DNA of 48,925 nucleotides, from contig CASXBC010000002.1 of NCBI GenBank assembly GCA_949474265.1, positions 1 to 48,925 on the forward strand, given 5' to 3'. The notes below the pieces were generated by a model. That model was given only the letters and a program-made list of their open reading frames with translations, searched no databases and was not told the DNA's origin. Both the position numbers and the translations under genes were made by a program. Origin of the DNA: an uncultured bacterium (GTDB lineage Bacteria > Bacillota > Clostridia > Christensenellales > UBA1242). Each line of letters starts with the position of its first letter. Within the stretch, counting starts at the first letter, position 1. Of the stretch, positions 36,594 to 47,077 are shown one piece after another.

Positions 36594-39500
36594 ATGAGAA
36601 TATTTAAAAACATAAAAAAATACATGTTTGCAATAGTTTGTAGTATTTTTGCTCTTTCGACAGGGTTTGTTTTTATCGCAAATTCTATGGGAAGCAATTT
36701 TTCTAGTGCTACTATAAATCCTAGTGACAGCAATGCAAATATCAATCTTGGAGATATCTTGCTTGATGGATATCAAACAGGAAGTAAAAAGTTTGACAGG
36801 GATGTTGTAAATGCGTTGTATGAAAAACTTACAGGAAAGGTAAATGCAACTCTTGCTGATGTTAAGGCCATGATTGATGAAATCCCTGAAAGTGACTATT
36901 ATGCAAAGTTTAACAACACAGCATCTTATGTCCCAACCTTTGATGAAGAATTTAAAAAAGGAAGTCCAATTGTTCGTTCTGATACTTTAAGAGCAAACGC
37001 TGGCGGAAAAGATATTGTTTTCAGTTTCGGTGGTTATGAAAATCAAGTTGGTAAACGCATTAATTATGAATGGACAGTTACATCCCTTACAAAGGCAGGA
37101 AAGCAATATGTGACTTCTGGTGATGCAGATGAATCTAAGAAAGACCACGTTATTGCAACAATCTGGTTGGCAAACACAAACAACAACAAAGTAAAGACTG
37201 CACAATTTCAAAATTTTTCTTCTTCCTCTGTGATAAGCGGTTATCTTTCAAATATTTATGGTACAAGTAAAATTCGTGTTCAAACCTTGAATGCTGGCGG
37301 TTATAAATTAAATAGCAATGGTATTTCTCCTACATATTATTCAAAAAGACTTGACAACGAATGGGCTCAGTTTACAATGCCTGAGGCAACAGGTAGTTTG
37401 ACAGACTTTATCGTTACACCTGCTTATATAAATTATCAGGGCACAGGGAGTTACAAAGAGTCCTCAGATTCTGAGAGATTGGAGGTTAACACATCTTATA
37501 TCGCTCCAAATTTACATGGAAATGATTATGATTCAGCAAAAACAAATCTTTTCAAAAGTACTACTTCAACTCATTGGCAAGATTGGAAAGATGACTATTT
37601 GTGGCTTCCATGTAATACTGAAGTTGGAAGTTATGGAAACTTTAATGGAGAAAGGTCTTATTGGCGTTTAGGATTAAACCAAGGGCTTAATGGAAGTGCA
37701 TCTCAAGCAGCTTGGCTTCGTTCTGACGTTGCTGCGGCTTCTACTCAAACTCAAGGAAGAAGTCAGGCACTTGCTTATGGAAATGATGCAAGCAAAAACT
37801 CATATTTGTTGTCAAATGTCAATGCAACATATTATGTTCGTCCTGCACTGCACTTGGATTTGACTGCTTTGGAAGCGGCTGTTGGAGAAAAAATACCAAC
37901 AGAAATTGAAACAGTTTACAGTGGAGAAATTCAAGACCTTGACAGTTTGTTTGCAAGCGGTGTGATTGATTGGTACAACGAAGATGTAATTTCAGTTGAT
38001 GCAGTTAAAGGGAATTTAACTGATGCAGGCAGTCATACCTTAACAATAACTTTAAAAGATGACTATTACGAATTTGATGGTGAAGAACATTCAGTTCGAA
38101 CTAAAGATATTGCAATCAAAATTTTACCAAAAGAAGTAAACATCAACACTCTAAATATTGACAAGTATGGTAGGTTGATGGAAGGCAAAGAAATAGAGAT
38201 AATTGAAGCTATTGCCAAGAGAGACATTGGCACAGATAGGGCTCCAATTTTTGCACTTCAATATCGCTCTGCATCTAGCAGTATCTGGACAACTAATATT
38301 CCAAGCACTCCAGGGAATTACTTTGCTAGAGCCTATATAACAAATCCAAATACAAGCAATTACACTTTGAAAGACCCTGGAGAGACTTCCTTCTCTAGAC
38401 CAAAAGACCCTACTACAACACCATGGTTTGCTTTTGATGGCATGGATGGAGATGCAGTAACATCAATCACAACAGGCTGGTTGACAACAGTGAAATACAA
38501 TGGACAGCAACAAAGCTTTAAATTGACAAACAATGCAAGCGGTTCGGGACTTAGTGGAATTATTGTTGGCAAGCGTAGTGCAGGGTTAAGTTACAATCAA
38601 GCTACCGGAGAATTTTTAGCTAAGGAAGTTGGCACTTATACCGTTGTTGTATCACTTAGTGATGGTGGAGCAAATCATCAATGGGATGACAGCTTGGGTG
38701 CTGGGACCACGAGAACAGTTACCTTAAAAATCGTTGAAACTGAGCTTAATGTCACTATAGTAAATGCTGATGACTTCAAAGAGAACTTTGCTATTGGCAC
38801 TGTGGAAAATGCAGTGCTGTCTGTGACAGGTATTTGCAATGAAGAAGCTGTTAAGCTTAATGTTTATTATAAAAAAGTTTCTGATGGAATCATTATTGAC
38901 AGGGCGGAGCCAGGTGATATAGTTCAAGTTGGAAATGAGATAACAATCACGTTGTCGCTTGAAAAATTGGTTGACCCAGATGCTCAGTATGCTTTGTGTG
39001 TTGAACTTGCTACGGATAGTTCTGCTCCTTCAACAAACAAAAATTATGTTATTTCGTCAACAGACTCAGAGATTGATTTCTTTGTTGTGACAGCAACCAT
39101 ATCTTCTGTTGACCTCAATTGGCAATATGAAAATGAGTTGTTGGGAATTAATGCAATTGGACTTGATACAACGGGCAATTATTCAGCAACTGTAGTTTAC
39201 AATGGCAAGGCTTTTGTTGTTGGCTTTGATAAAACAACTCTTCCAAGGGGACTTGTTGTTGATTATAAGATAACTTATACAGATGTCTCTGGAAATATAA
39301 AACCAGAAACACAATGTCTCAATGCTGATACTTACACTATTACTGCAACTTTATCAACTCTTAGAGGTTATGAACTTGACAGCAGTATTCAAACAGTTCA
39401 CATTGCAACTTTATATCTTCAATCCGCATACATTGATGTAAACGATATAGTTTACACTGCAAATCCGGTTTATACAGGCAGACCTCAACAAATCAAGCCT

Positions 39501-41927
39501 TTGGATTTGCCAGATGCAATCAGTTATGCTTCTTCATCAAGTGCTGGCTATACTGATAAAGAATATGAGTCCTGTGGAGATGGAGAACATTACACTGCAA
39601 AATTTACTTATACAGTCAAAGCAGAAAATGGTAGATACAACTACTCATTTAGTTCTGATTTGAACAATCCTGTTTACTCTATTGATGTTGAACATGAATG
39701 GAGAATTGAAAAAGATAAAATAGTTCTCTCTAATGACCCTAGTCTTTGGGATGAGCATGTTCATCCATTTAATAATGATGAATATCGTATACCTTTCCCA
39801 ATTGTTCAAAACACCTATTCAAAACAACTTTTAGTTAAGTATTATAGTGATGCGGCTTGCACTCAAGAGATTGATGTTCATGCACCTCACACAACTGAAG
39901 AGTTTGAAGCAACTGATGAAGATGGAAATCCACTTTATACAGGCAATGGAATTAGAGTTGACCTTGGTACACCTTATACATATTATGCAAAGGTAACCAT
40001 TCATCCAGACTTTGCAAACAATTATGCTCTTTACAATCCTTTGACAGGTGGCAATGAAGTTGTTTATGAGTTTACAGTTGGTGACAAGAGGGTTGTTCTT
40101 GATTTAGACCTTGGACTTGATAAAGAAAACTTTTACAATGGACAATTTCAAGGTATAAATCCTGTTGACCCTAAAGACCTTGTGACTGAATTTAAAATCA
40201 GATACTTTAAAGATGATGGCTCTGGAGCTTATGCAGAAGAGCTTGTTGATGCAGAGGGAAACCCAATTGAGCCAAAAGAAGTGGGCAAATATAAAGCAAC
40301 AATTGAGTTGACTGAAACGGATTCAATTGATTATGTTGTTCGCAACAAGGTGTTCTATTTTGAAATCAAACCTTTGGTGGTTTTTGTAGATAAATGGAAT
40401 GGAGCATCTGTAAGTGATGCACCTTATGCGGACTTGGTTGATGAAAATGGAAACAAAATTGCAGATGGGCTTGTCAATCGCAAGATTTACACTGACCCAT
40501 TTGACCCAGCCAATCCAGATGATAGTTTGGTAGATTATCCTAATGAAGCATTGGTTCCAGGAAAAGATTATTGGGTTGTGCTTGAAACAGTTGATGGCAA
40601 CGTTCAATTTGCTAGCGGTGCAACTACACAAATAAAATTTACTGCAATTGACCCAAATGGACCAAAGGAATTGGTTGATGACCCAAGTTTTGTTTTTGAC
40701 AAACTTGAATGGACAGGCAGTCAAATTACTTTCCAACTTAAAGATTGGGAAAAATGGAAAGATTATATTGATATTGCTGAAGGTGAAATTTATTTAACTC
40801 AAACTGACATTGGAGTTTATACTGTTACTCTTTCAATTAATGTTGGAAAGCATGCAGAATGGGCTACTTCTATCACAGGTGAAGATGGCAATGAAGTGTT
40901 GACCAGAACTTTGACTTTTGAGATTATTAAGGGCAGAATTGAGGGCGAATGGAAAAATGACAAGGGTTATCCAGAGTTTGTTTTGAGTGACCCAAATGAT
41001 GCTGATAAATTTGAAATCAAATATTTTGACAGTGAAGGCAATGAGGTTTTGCCAGAAAACTTTGTTAAGGGGCAAAACTACAGGGCAGAACTTATCTTAA
41101 AGGATGAAAATTTTGAGTTTATCTCAGAAGACCCAAATTTTGCTCCAATACAAGAATTTAATTATCAACCACCAGAAAATTTCTTTGCTAAAGCTTGGAA
41201 GTTTATCAAAGCAAATTGGTTGTGGTTTGTTATTGGCTTAAGTGTACTCTTATTCTTGCTTTTGTTGTGGTTGATTATATTCCTTATCAAACGCAGAAAA
41301 GAAAAAGAAGAAATTGTTGAAGAAGAAAAGAAAGAAGAGACAAAAACTGAAGAGCCTAAACAAGAAGAAAACACTGAAGTGAAGGCTGAAAAGGTGGAAG
41401 AAAAGCCTGTTGAGAAGCCTAAGGAAGAAAACAATGTAAATGGTGCAACCAACATTTACTTTGGCGGTATGCCTCAACAAAATCAACAGCCACAATATCA
41501 ACAATATCCTCCTCAACAACAAATCCCACCTCAACCAATGGGGTATGGCTACAACAATTGGATTCCAAACGGTGTTCAAAATGCTGGACCAAATGATGTT
41601 GAAAAATATATGATGATGTTGGAAATGGCTTACAATCAACAAAGACAGAGAATGTTGGAAGAATTTAACATGATTCAAGCTTTGCAAGGCAGACTTGGAG
41701 AATTCAGCCAAAATGCTGCTCATAAGAAAGAAAAAAATATCATCAGTGAGTATGAACAAGAGATGCGAAAACTTGAGGAAATTCGTGAAAAACGTAAACA
41801 ACTTGAGTTGAGCAGAGATAAGCAAAAACTTGAAGAATTGAAAGACAAACGAAAAATTTTGGAAGTAAATCAAGAAATTATCAAAAGAAAAATAGCAAAG
41901 AAACTTGAAGATAAGAAGGATAAATAA
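36594..41927 (+). CDS. Giant single-pass surface protein: DUF6273-like region, repeated Ig-like/MBG-type modules, C-terminal TM and cytoplasmic Q/P-rich coiled coil
   Basis: N-terminal signal/TM; WLRSDVAAASTQTQGRSQALAYGNDASKNSYLLSNVNATYYVRPALHLD; many beta-rich repeats; WKFIKANWLWFVIGLSVLLFLLLLWLIIFLIKRRKEKEE; QQNQQPQYQQYPPQQQ; coiled coil. Confidence 0.85.
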   Translation: MRIFKNIKKYMFAIVCSIFALSTGFVFIANSMGSNFSSATINPSDSNANINLGDILLDGYQTGSKKFDRDVVNALYEKLTGKVNATLADVKAMIDEIPESDYYAKFNNTASYVPTFDEEFKKGSPIVRSDTLRANAGGKDIVFSFGGYENQVGKRINYEWTVTSLTKAGKQYVTSGDADESKKDHVIATIWLANTNNNKVKTAQFQNFSSSSVISGYLSNIYGTSKIRVQTLNAGGYKLNSNGISPTYYSKRLDNEWAQFTMPEATGSLTDFIVTPAYINYQGTGSYKESSDSERLEVNTSYIAPNLHGNDYDSAKTNLFKSTTSTHWQDWKDDYLWLPCNTEVGSYGNFNGERSYWRLGLNQGLNGSASQAAWLRSDVAAASTQTQGRSQALAYGNDASKNSYLLSNVNATYYVRPALHLDLTALEAAVGEKIPTEIETVYSGEIQDLDSLFASGVIDWYNEDVISVDAVKGNLTDAGSHTLTITLKDDYYEFDGEEHSVRTKDIAIKILPKEVNINTLNIDKYGRLMEGKEIEIIEAIAKRDIGTDRAPIFALQYRSASSSIWTTNIPSTPGNYFARAYITNPNTSNYTLKDPGETSFSRPKDPTTTPWFAFDGMDGDAVTSITTGWLTTVKYNGQQQSFKLTNNASGSGLSGIIVGKRSAGLSYNQATGEFLAKEVGTYTVVVSLSDGGANHQWDDSLGAGTTRTVTLKIVETELNVTIVNADDFKENFAIGTVENAVLSVTGICNEEAVKLNVYYKKVSDGIIIDRAEPGDIVQVGNEITITLSLEKLVDPDAQYALCVELATDSSAPSTNKNYVISSTDSEIDFFVVTATISSVDLNWQYENELLGINAIGLDTTGNYSATVVYNGKAFVVGFDKTTLPRGLVVDYKITYTDVSGNIKPETQCLNADTYTITATLSTLRGYELDSSIQTVHIATLYLQSAYIDVNDIVYTANPVYTGRPQQIKPLDLPDAISYASSSSAGYTDKEYESCGDGEHYTAKFTYTVKAENGRYNYSFSSDLNNPVYSIDVEHEWRIEKDKIVLSNDPSLWDEHVHPFNNDEYRIPFPIVQNTYSKQLLVKYYSDAACTQEIDVHAPHTTEEFEATDEDGNPLYTGNGIRVDLGTPYTYYAKVTIHPDFANNYALYNPLTGGNEVVYEFTVGDKRVVLDLDLGLDKENFYNGQFQGINPVDPKDLVTEFKIRYFKDDGSGAYAEELVDAEGNPIEPKEVGKYKATIELTETDSIDYVVRNKVFYFEIKPLVVFVDKWNGASVSDAPYADLVDENGNKIADGLVNRKIYTDPFDPANPDDSLVDYPNEALVPGKDYWVVLETVDGNVQFASGATTQIKFTAIDPNGPKELVDDPSFVFDKLEWTGSQITFQLKDWEKWKDYIDIAEGEIYLTQTDIGVYTVTLSINVGKHAEWATSITGEDGNEVLTRTLTFEIIKGRIEGEWKNDKGYPEFVLSDPNDADKFEIKYFDSEGNEVLPENFVKGQNYRAELILKDENFEFISEDPNFAPIQEFNYQPPENFFAKAWKFIKANWLWFVIGLSVLLFLLLLWLIIFLIKRRKEKEEIVEEEKKEETKTEEPKQEENTEVKAEKVEEKPVEKPKEENNVNGATNIYFGGMPQQNQQPQYQQYPPQQQIPPQPMGYGYNNWIPNGVQNAGPNDVEKYMMMLEMAYNQQRQRMLEEFNMIQALQGRLGEFSQNAAHKKEKNIISEYEQEMRKLEEIREKRKQLELSRDKQKLEELKDKRKILEVNQEIIKRKIAKKLEDKKDK

Positions 41928-43307
41928 ATGAAAAAATCTAACATTACAAAAGCTATAATTCAAAGCCTGTGCGGAGTGTTTATGCTCTGCATGGGTATTT
42001 GTCTTTCGTGCTTAGATGCAAACAGCTCTTCAAGTTTAGAAACTACTGCTTATTCAAAGCATTCACTTATGGCTAGTGCTTCTACAAAAAATGTATGGCA
42101 TTTTGTAAAAACCAATTGGCTTTGGTTTGCAATAGGTGGGGGCGTTTTAGTCTTGCTTATTGTGATAATTGTTTGTATTTCTGTGGCAAAACATAAAAAG
42201 AAAGTAAAAAAGCTCAAAGAAGAGAAAAATGCACTTAATGCAGATTTAGCTAAAGAAGTTGAAAAACAAGAAGTGGCTGCCGAACCTGTTGAAAAGATTG
42301 AGAAACAAGATGAAAATCTTGATAAGAAGGCAGAAGAACAAAGTTTGCAAGCAGGTATTTCTGATTATGAAAACTTGTATAACCAAACTTCCTATTCAAA
42401 TTCTTCTAGCAACACTTTTCCTGATATGATGGATTATATCAAATTGAAAATGGATTTGGAAAAGCAAAAATCTACATACAACACTCCAATAAGCGTAATG
42501 CCAGAAAATATTGATGTGCTTGTAGAAAATGACGGCAATGATGAAAGAGTTCGTCAAATCAAAAAAGAATATCAAGAAGAGTTGCATAGGATTGATGAAA
42601 TCTTGCATGAGCAAGAAAAGGCAAAACTTAGAGAAGAGATACAAAAACAAAAGGATATCATTGACAAATTGCAAGAAGAGTATGAGATTGCAGATAATTT
42701 GTTGGACGAGTTGTATAAAAAAGACGAAACTGAGAGTTTGGACGAAAATGTGCAACTCAAGAAAGAACCTGTTGCTGAAGAAAAACCTGAAGACAAGCCT
42801 TTAAAAATTGTTGAAGTGGTTGAAGAAGATGACATCGAAGAAATGCCTGAGCAGGAGCCAAAACAAAAAATCTCAAGCGGAGATATTGTTATTACGCCAA
42901 ACAAAAAATTGACATTGCAAGAGGCGTACAAGCTTTTGTCTTCAAAACAAAAATCATACTTTAAAAGTCTTCGTGATTATGCAGACAAAAAGCCAAACTC
43001 AAGAGCAAAAGAGACAAAAAATTATGTTGTTGTTGGCTGTGGAAACAAGCATTACATCCGCCTTTCTATAAAGAGAGGAGTGACTATTGCGGCTTTCCCT
43101 TCTGAAAATGAAGAGATGATGAAACTTAGATTGAGTGGGCTTGCACCTGTAAAGGCTGAAGAAACTCAGATAAAAATTGTTGATGACAATGCTTTTGCAA
43201 TGGCTAAACAAATGATAGATATTCGAGTAGAACAAGTTGCAAAGGAAAAACAAGTTCTTAAAGAAATTAGGAAAAATAATAGTGCAAAACCTAAAAAGAA
43301 AAAATAA
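41928..43307 (+). CDS. Membrane protein with long cytoplasmic coiled coil; partner of 36594-41927
   Basis: Starts immediately after upstream TAA; second TM preceded by VWHFVKTNWLWFAIGGGVLVLL, matching the upstream anchor; C-terminal globular segment. Confidence 0.8.
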   Translation: MKKSNITKAIIQSLCGVFMLCMGICLSCLDANSSSSLETTAYSKHSLMASASTKNVWHFVKTNWLWFAIGGGVLVLLIVIIVCISVAKHKKKVKKLKEEKNALNADLAKEVEKQEVAAEPVEKIEKQDENLDKKAEEQSLQAGISDYENLYNQTSYSNSSSNTFPDMMDYIKLKMDLEKQKSTYNTPISVMPENIDVLVENDGNDERVRQIKKEYQEELHRIDEILHEQEKAKLREEIQKQKDIIDKLQEEYEIADNLLDELYKKDETESLDENVQLKKEPVAEEKPEDKPLKIVEVVEEDDIEEMPEQEPKQKISSGDIVITPNKKLTLQEAYKLLSSKQKSYFKSLRDYADKKPNSRAKETKNYVVVGCGNKHYIRLSIKRGVTIAAFPSENEEMMKLRLSGLAPVKAEETQIKIVDDNAFAMAKQMIDIRVEQVAKEKQVLKEIRKNNSAKPKKKK

Positions 43308-43363
43308 TCTAAAGTTTTAAAATGGTTTTTGCTAAAAAGCTAAATTTTCTTATCTTTTTACTA

Positions 43364-43397
43364 AAACACTCCTCAAATTTTGAGGGGTGTTTTTTGT
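43364..43397 (+). terminator. Terminator AACACTCCTCAAATTTTGAGGGGTGTTTTTT
   Basis: Strong stem-loop + T-run. Confidence 0.9.
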
Positions 43398-43449
43398 CAA
43401 GCTATAAACTTTTCAAAATCAAAAATAATGCAAAAGAGAAGTTTTCGGC

Positions 43450-43478
43450 TTGACTTTTTTTTGCTATGTCAATATAAT
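43450..43478 (+). promoter_or_regulatory. Promoter TTGACT-17-TATAAT
   Basis: Near-consensus boxes, 17-bp spacer, no G-tract. Confidence 0.8.
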
Positions 43479-43506
43479 TTTTTTAATAAAGAGTGAGGAA
43501 GTTTGC

Positions 43507-44190
43507 GTGGTTGATAAAAATAATGGAGTGCTTAAAAGCATCAATGAGCTGATTGAAAAATGCAGAATGGGTTGTGCTGTTACGGAGTTTGAACGAGAGA
43601 TAAAATTTCTGATTTTAGATTTGGTAGGAGAGGACTCAAAAGAGTTTTGTGAGTTTAAGCAAATAAGCAATTTTTACCTCTTCGGAAAACGCAATGCGTA
43701 TATTGGCTTGTTAAATTCATTAAAAAATCATGTTTTGATTTTTGGTCTGCCAAAACCAAAGGAGGAAAATATACAGATACCTTTGCTTCATCCAAGGCTA
43801 GCAAAGGTTTGCATGGAATTGTTTGAGCATGAGCATTATGTTCAGGCAGTGGAAGTGGGAATAAAAGAAATTTGTTCTAGACTAAAAAATATTTACAAAA
43901 AGCATAGAGGGGTTGACCTTGATGAAGTGAATTTGTTTTCTATGGTTTTCAACTCTGATGAAAATAAGACTCTTTTTGTCGCTGGCGAAAGCTTAAAAAG
44001 TATTTCTGGCAAAGACGAGCAAGATGGCTTTCGGATGCTGTTTTTGGGCATGTGGAAAGCCTTAAGAAATCCCAATGCTCACAACAACAGAGTATTGACC
44101 ATAAACGAAGCAAGAGACCAACTGTATTTTTTGAGCATGTTGATGTACAAAATAGATGTCTGTTTGATAAAATCAAATCTATCAGAGTGA
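43507..44190 (+). CDS. TIGR02391/Ymh-like family protein
   Basis: GFRMLFLGMWKALRNPNAHNNRVLTINEARDQLYFLSMLMYKID; start moved to GTG 43507 because 43450 overlaps the promoter. Confidence 0.6.
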   Translation: MVDKNNGVLKSINELIEKCRMGCAVTEFEREIKFLILDLVGEDSKEFCEFKQISNFYLFGKRNAYIGLLNSLKNHVLIFGLPKPKEENIQIPLLHPRLAKVCMELFEHEHYVQAVEVGIKEICSRLKNIYKKHRGVDLDEVNLFSMVFNSDENKTLFVAGESLKSISGKDEQDGFRMLFLGMWKALRNPNAHNNRVLTINEARDQLYFLSMLMYKIDVCLIKSNLSE

Positions 44191-44277
44191 ATTAATAAAG
44201 TTGTTTTTAAGGACTTTGAATTGGTTTTGCAAAATGAGTTTTAGTGTGATATAATATTTACATAAAAGGTAATATAT

Positions 44278-45471
44278 ATGTTTGAAAATTTTTTTAAAAT
44301 TGATGTGCCAATGAGCAGTGGTGAGTCGGCACTTATAAGATGCCTAAGATTTAGTGGGGCGGGGTATAAGTGTAGACAACTATTTGAAAGTTGGGTGGCA
44401 AAAGAGATGCACTTGCCTCTTCAAGATGAAAAGGTGAAAGAAAGAGTTGAGTTTGTTTTGCAACAAAAAGAAAAACTGAATCAAATTGAATCTGAAGCAG
44501 ACAGAAATTTGCTTTTAAACTTTTTGGCTAGATTGCTCTCCGCAAAATTCTCCCTTTGTAAACAGGCAGATGTTGCAATTTCTCTTGCATTGGATAAGTT
44601 GGTTTATTGCTTTTTGAATAAAGCTCCCATAATTTTTATTTTTGGATTTGGGGGTTATAAAAATCATAATTCACCTTCTTTTCCAGAAGTAGATTGGGCT
44701 GAGCTTTTTCACATGAAAAGAATGATTACTTATCTTTTTCCAATTATTGCCGCTTATAAATATGGTGTTAAGTTTGAGTATGAGAGTGAAGAAATTGCTA
44801 TTCAGTTTAACAATGTTCCTCAAGAAACGACAGATAAATATGGCGTATCATTTGATAAACTTTTACGTTACTTTTGTAAAAATATTAAAGATAAAAATGG
44901 CTTAGAGGTTGACTTTAAGCAAGTGAGAGCCAGGGATTTTTATAATTTTGATGATTTAATGTCAAAGATGAAAATATATTATCCTGACATGAAGAAGGTT
45001 TTTGAAGATTTATCAGAGGATGAAAAGCAAGTTTGGAAAGAAAGAGCAAAAAGAAATTTTGTAGTAAAAGGTATAAAAGATTATTCTAGGTTGTCTGATG
45101 TTGAAATGGAAAATGTTGTTGTTGAAGCTCGAATTATAAATGAATGTTTCTTGGCTGCTGATTATGATTTGAGATTAGATTTTTGGGAAAGACCAAATGC
45201 AATTTCACTTTTTGGCACATGGGGTAAAAAGCCTTGTGCATCTCCAACAGATGGTGGCTTGAGATTGAAATCAACTTCTTGTAGTGATACTGACTTTTGG
45301 ATTGGAACAGGCGTGATTAAACTTGATGAAAATAATAATATTTTGCAAGAGATGATTTTGTCTCACAGTCAATATGAAACTGTCAAAGACAAAATTCAAT
45401 TTATGAAAAATGAAGATGAGGAACTTGTCAAAGTGTCAAAAAATTTTGAAACAATAAAGTATTTAAGATAA
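44278..45471 (+). CDS. Hypothetical protein; possible distant PvcA/Dit1 (isonitrile synthase) relative
   Basis: LNKAPIIFIFGFGGYKNHNSPSFPEVDWAELFHMKRMITYLFPIIAAYKYGVKFEYESEE recalls the PvcA K..N..(P)D..E pattern; later LSEDEKQVWKERAKRNFVVKGI. Confidence 0.35.
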   Translation: MFENFFKIDVPMSSGESALIRCLRFSGAGYKCRQLFESWVAKEMHLPLQDEKVKERVEFVLQQKEKLNQIESEADRNLLLNFLARLLSAKFSLCKQADVAISLALDKLVYCFLNKAPIIFIFGFGGYKNHNSPSFPEVDWAELFHMKRMITYLFPIIAAYKYGVKFEYESEEIAIQFNNVPQETTDKYGVSFDKLLRYFCKNIKDKNGLEVDFKQVRARDFYNFDDLMSKMKIYYPDMKKVFEDLSEDEKQVWKERAKRNFVVKGIKDYSRLSDVEMENVVVEARIINECFLAADYDLRLDFWERPNAISLFGTWGKKPCASPTDGGLRLKSTSCSDTDFWIGTGVIKLDENNNILQEMILSHSQYETVKDKIQFMKNEDEELVKVSKNFETIKYLR

Positions 45472-45488
45472 AATATTAAAGGGAATAT

Positions 45489-46127
45489 ATGAAAGAAATT
45501 TTAAATCCGACTTTAAGAGCTCCAAAAACCGTTGGCATAACACCTGTTTGGGATGAAAACTGCAAGATTTTGATTCTTGGGTCTATTACAGCTGTGGATG
45601 GCATGCGAAAGGGATTTTATTATGCAAGTGCAAGAAATCAGCTTTGGGAGCTTTTGGATTGCTGTCTTGGAAACGAAGTCAATGAAGAAGGTTCTTTTAC
45701 TTTTCTGAAAAATGTTTTAAGATACAACTTTGAAAAGTATGATTCAAAAGAGATTGAAAAAGCTGAGTTTGAAAGAAATAAAGCTTTGACAAGAGAGAAA
45801 TTTGCAGATAAACTTTTGCAGAATAAAATAGCAATTTGTGATGTTTTTGAAGAGTGCTATTTTAATAATAATAGTTCTTTGGATATGGATATAATATTGA
45901 ATAATGAAAAGTATCCTTACAAAACAAATAGAGAGGTAATTTCTCATATATTGAGTCATTCAAAAATAGATAAAGTGATTGTAAACAGCAGGTTTGTTGA
46001 AGACCAATTTAAGAAGATGAACATTGAGGGTGACTTTGAGCTTAAATATGCGGTCAGTCCATCACCAAGAAAAGGAAAACTTGACAAAAAAATCTCACAG
46101 TGGAAAGGTGTGTTTGGTGAGAAGTGA
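45489..46127 (+). CDS. Uracil-DNA glycosylase superfamily protein (hypoxanthine-DNA glycosylase-like)
   Basis: CKILILGSITAVDGMRKGFYYASARNQLWELLD resembles the family's ILG-(T/S)-P...-FYY-xx-RN-xFW motif; C-term YAVSPSPRKGK. Confidence 0.7.
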   Translation: MKEILNPTLRAPKTVGITPVWDENCKILILGSITAVDGMRKGFYYASARNQLWELLDCCLGNEVNEEGSFTFLKNVLRYNFEKYDSKEIEKAEFERNKALTREKFADKLLQNKIAICDVFEECYFNNNSSLDMDIILNNEKYPYKTNREVISHILSHSKIDKVIVNSRFVEDQFKKMNIEGDFELKYAVSPSPRKGKLDKKISQWKGVFGEK

Positions 46128-46179
46128 AATTGTTTAAATAAACAAATATTAAGATAAGAAAGGACAATTTAGATATAGT

Positions 46180-47067
46180 ATGTTTAATAAAATTGTAGTT
46201 GTTGAGCCTGTTTATATAAAAAAAGAAGGTTTAATAGAGTTAAAGAAATATTGCAAAGAGTTGAAGGGTTTTAAAACCGAAGCCAAAACAAACGAAGAGA
46301 AAATCAAAAGAATTAATGATGCTGATTGCATATTAATTTCTCATAATACAATTCTTGATAAAGATGTTTTAGACAATTGTCCAAACTTAAAGTTTATACA
46401 TCTTTGTTGTTCTTACTATGGTACTCAATTTTGCAAAACTGATATTGAACATGTTATCAAAAAAGGTATCAACTTTGCATACTTGAAAGAGTATGGAGAC
46501 AATGGTGTTGTGGAATATACTGTTGCTTCCGTTATAAATTTGCAACATGGTATATGTGGCAAAAAATGGAGAAAAGAAGTTAATGACTTGACAGCAATAA
46601 AAGTTGGGATTTTAGGTTTGGGTGATTTGGGAACCAAAATTGCAAAGGCTTTTAACTTTTTTGGAACGAAAGTTTACTATTTCAGCAAAACGAGAAAAAT
46701 AGAACTTGAGAGTGATAATTTGATTTATAAACCACTTGACGATTTATTAAAAAGCGTTGATGTGCTGTCTATAAATTTAAACAGAGATGTTTGTCTGATT
46801 GGTGGAGATAAACTGAAGATTTTTGGAAACAACAAAATCATAGTCAATACTTCAATTGGTCAATGCTATGAGTTGAGCAGTTTGAAAAAGTGGTTAAAAT
46901 GCAAAGATAATTTTTATGTCTGTGACAGTACAAATATTAATAACAGCCAAGAATTGTTGAATTTTGAAAATGTTGTTTGTCTTAATCATGAAAGTGGAGT
47001 GACACAAGAAACATTGGATAGAGCGACAGAACAAATAATTGAGAATATTAAAACTTATTCTAAATAG
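46180..47067 (+). CDS. D-isomer-specific 2-hydroxyacid dehydrogenase
   Basis: KVGILGLGDLGTKIAKAFNFFGTKVYYFSK; KIIVNTSIGQCYEL; NHESGVTQET. Confidence 0.82.
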   Translation: MFNKIVVVEPVYIKKEGLIELKKYCKELKGFKTEAKTNEEKIKRINDADCILISHNTILDKDVLDNCPNLKFIHLCCSYYGTQFCKTDIEHVIKKGINFAYLKEYGDNGVVEYTVASVINLQHGICGKKWRKEVNDLTAIKVGILGLGDLGTKIAKAFNFFGTKVYYFSKTRKIELESDNLIYKPLDDLLKSVDVLSINLNRDVCLIGGDKLKIFGNNKIIVNTSIGQCYELSSLKKWLKCKDNFYVCDSTNINNSQELLNFENVVCLNHESGVTQETLDRATEQIIENIKTYSK

Positions 47068-47077
47068 GAGATAATAT

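Noticed and set aside
43440-43500. TTGACT...TATAAT promoter as a third member of the G-tract promoter family
   Set aside because: Shares GCTTGACTTT but has no G-run and an optimal 17-bp spacer; an ordinary promoter.
43450-43506. N-terminal extension of the TIGR02391-like ORF
   Set aside because: Begins inside a near-consensus promoter; GTG 43507 has the SD-like GAGGAAG.
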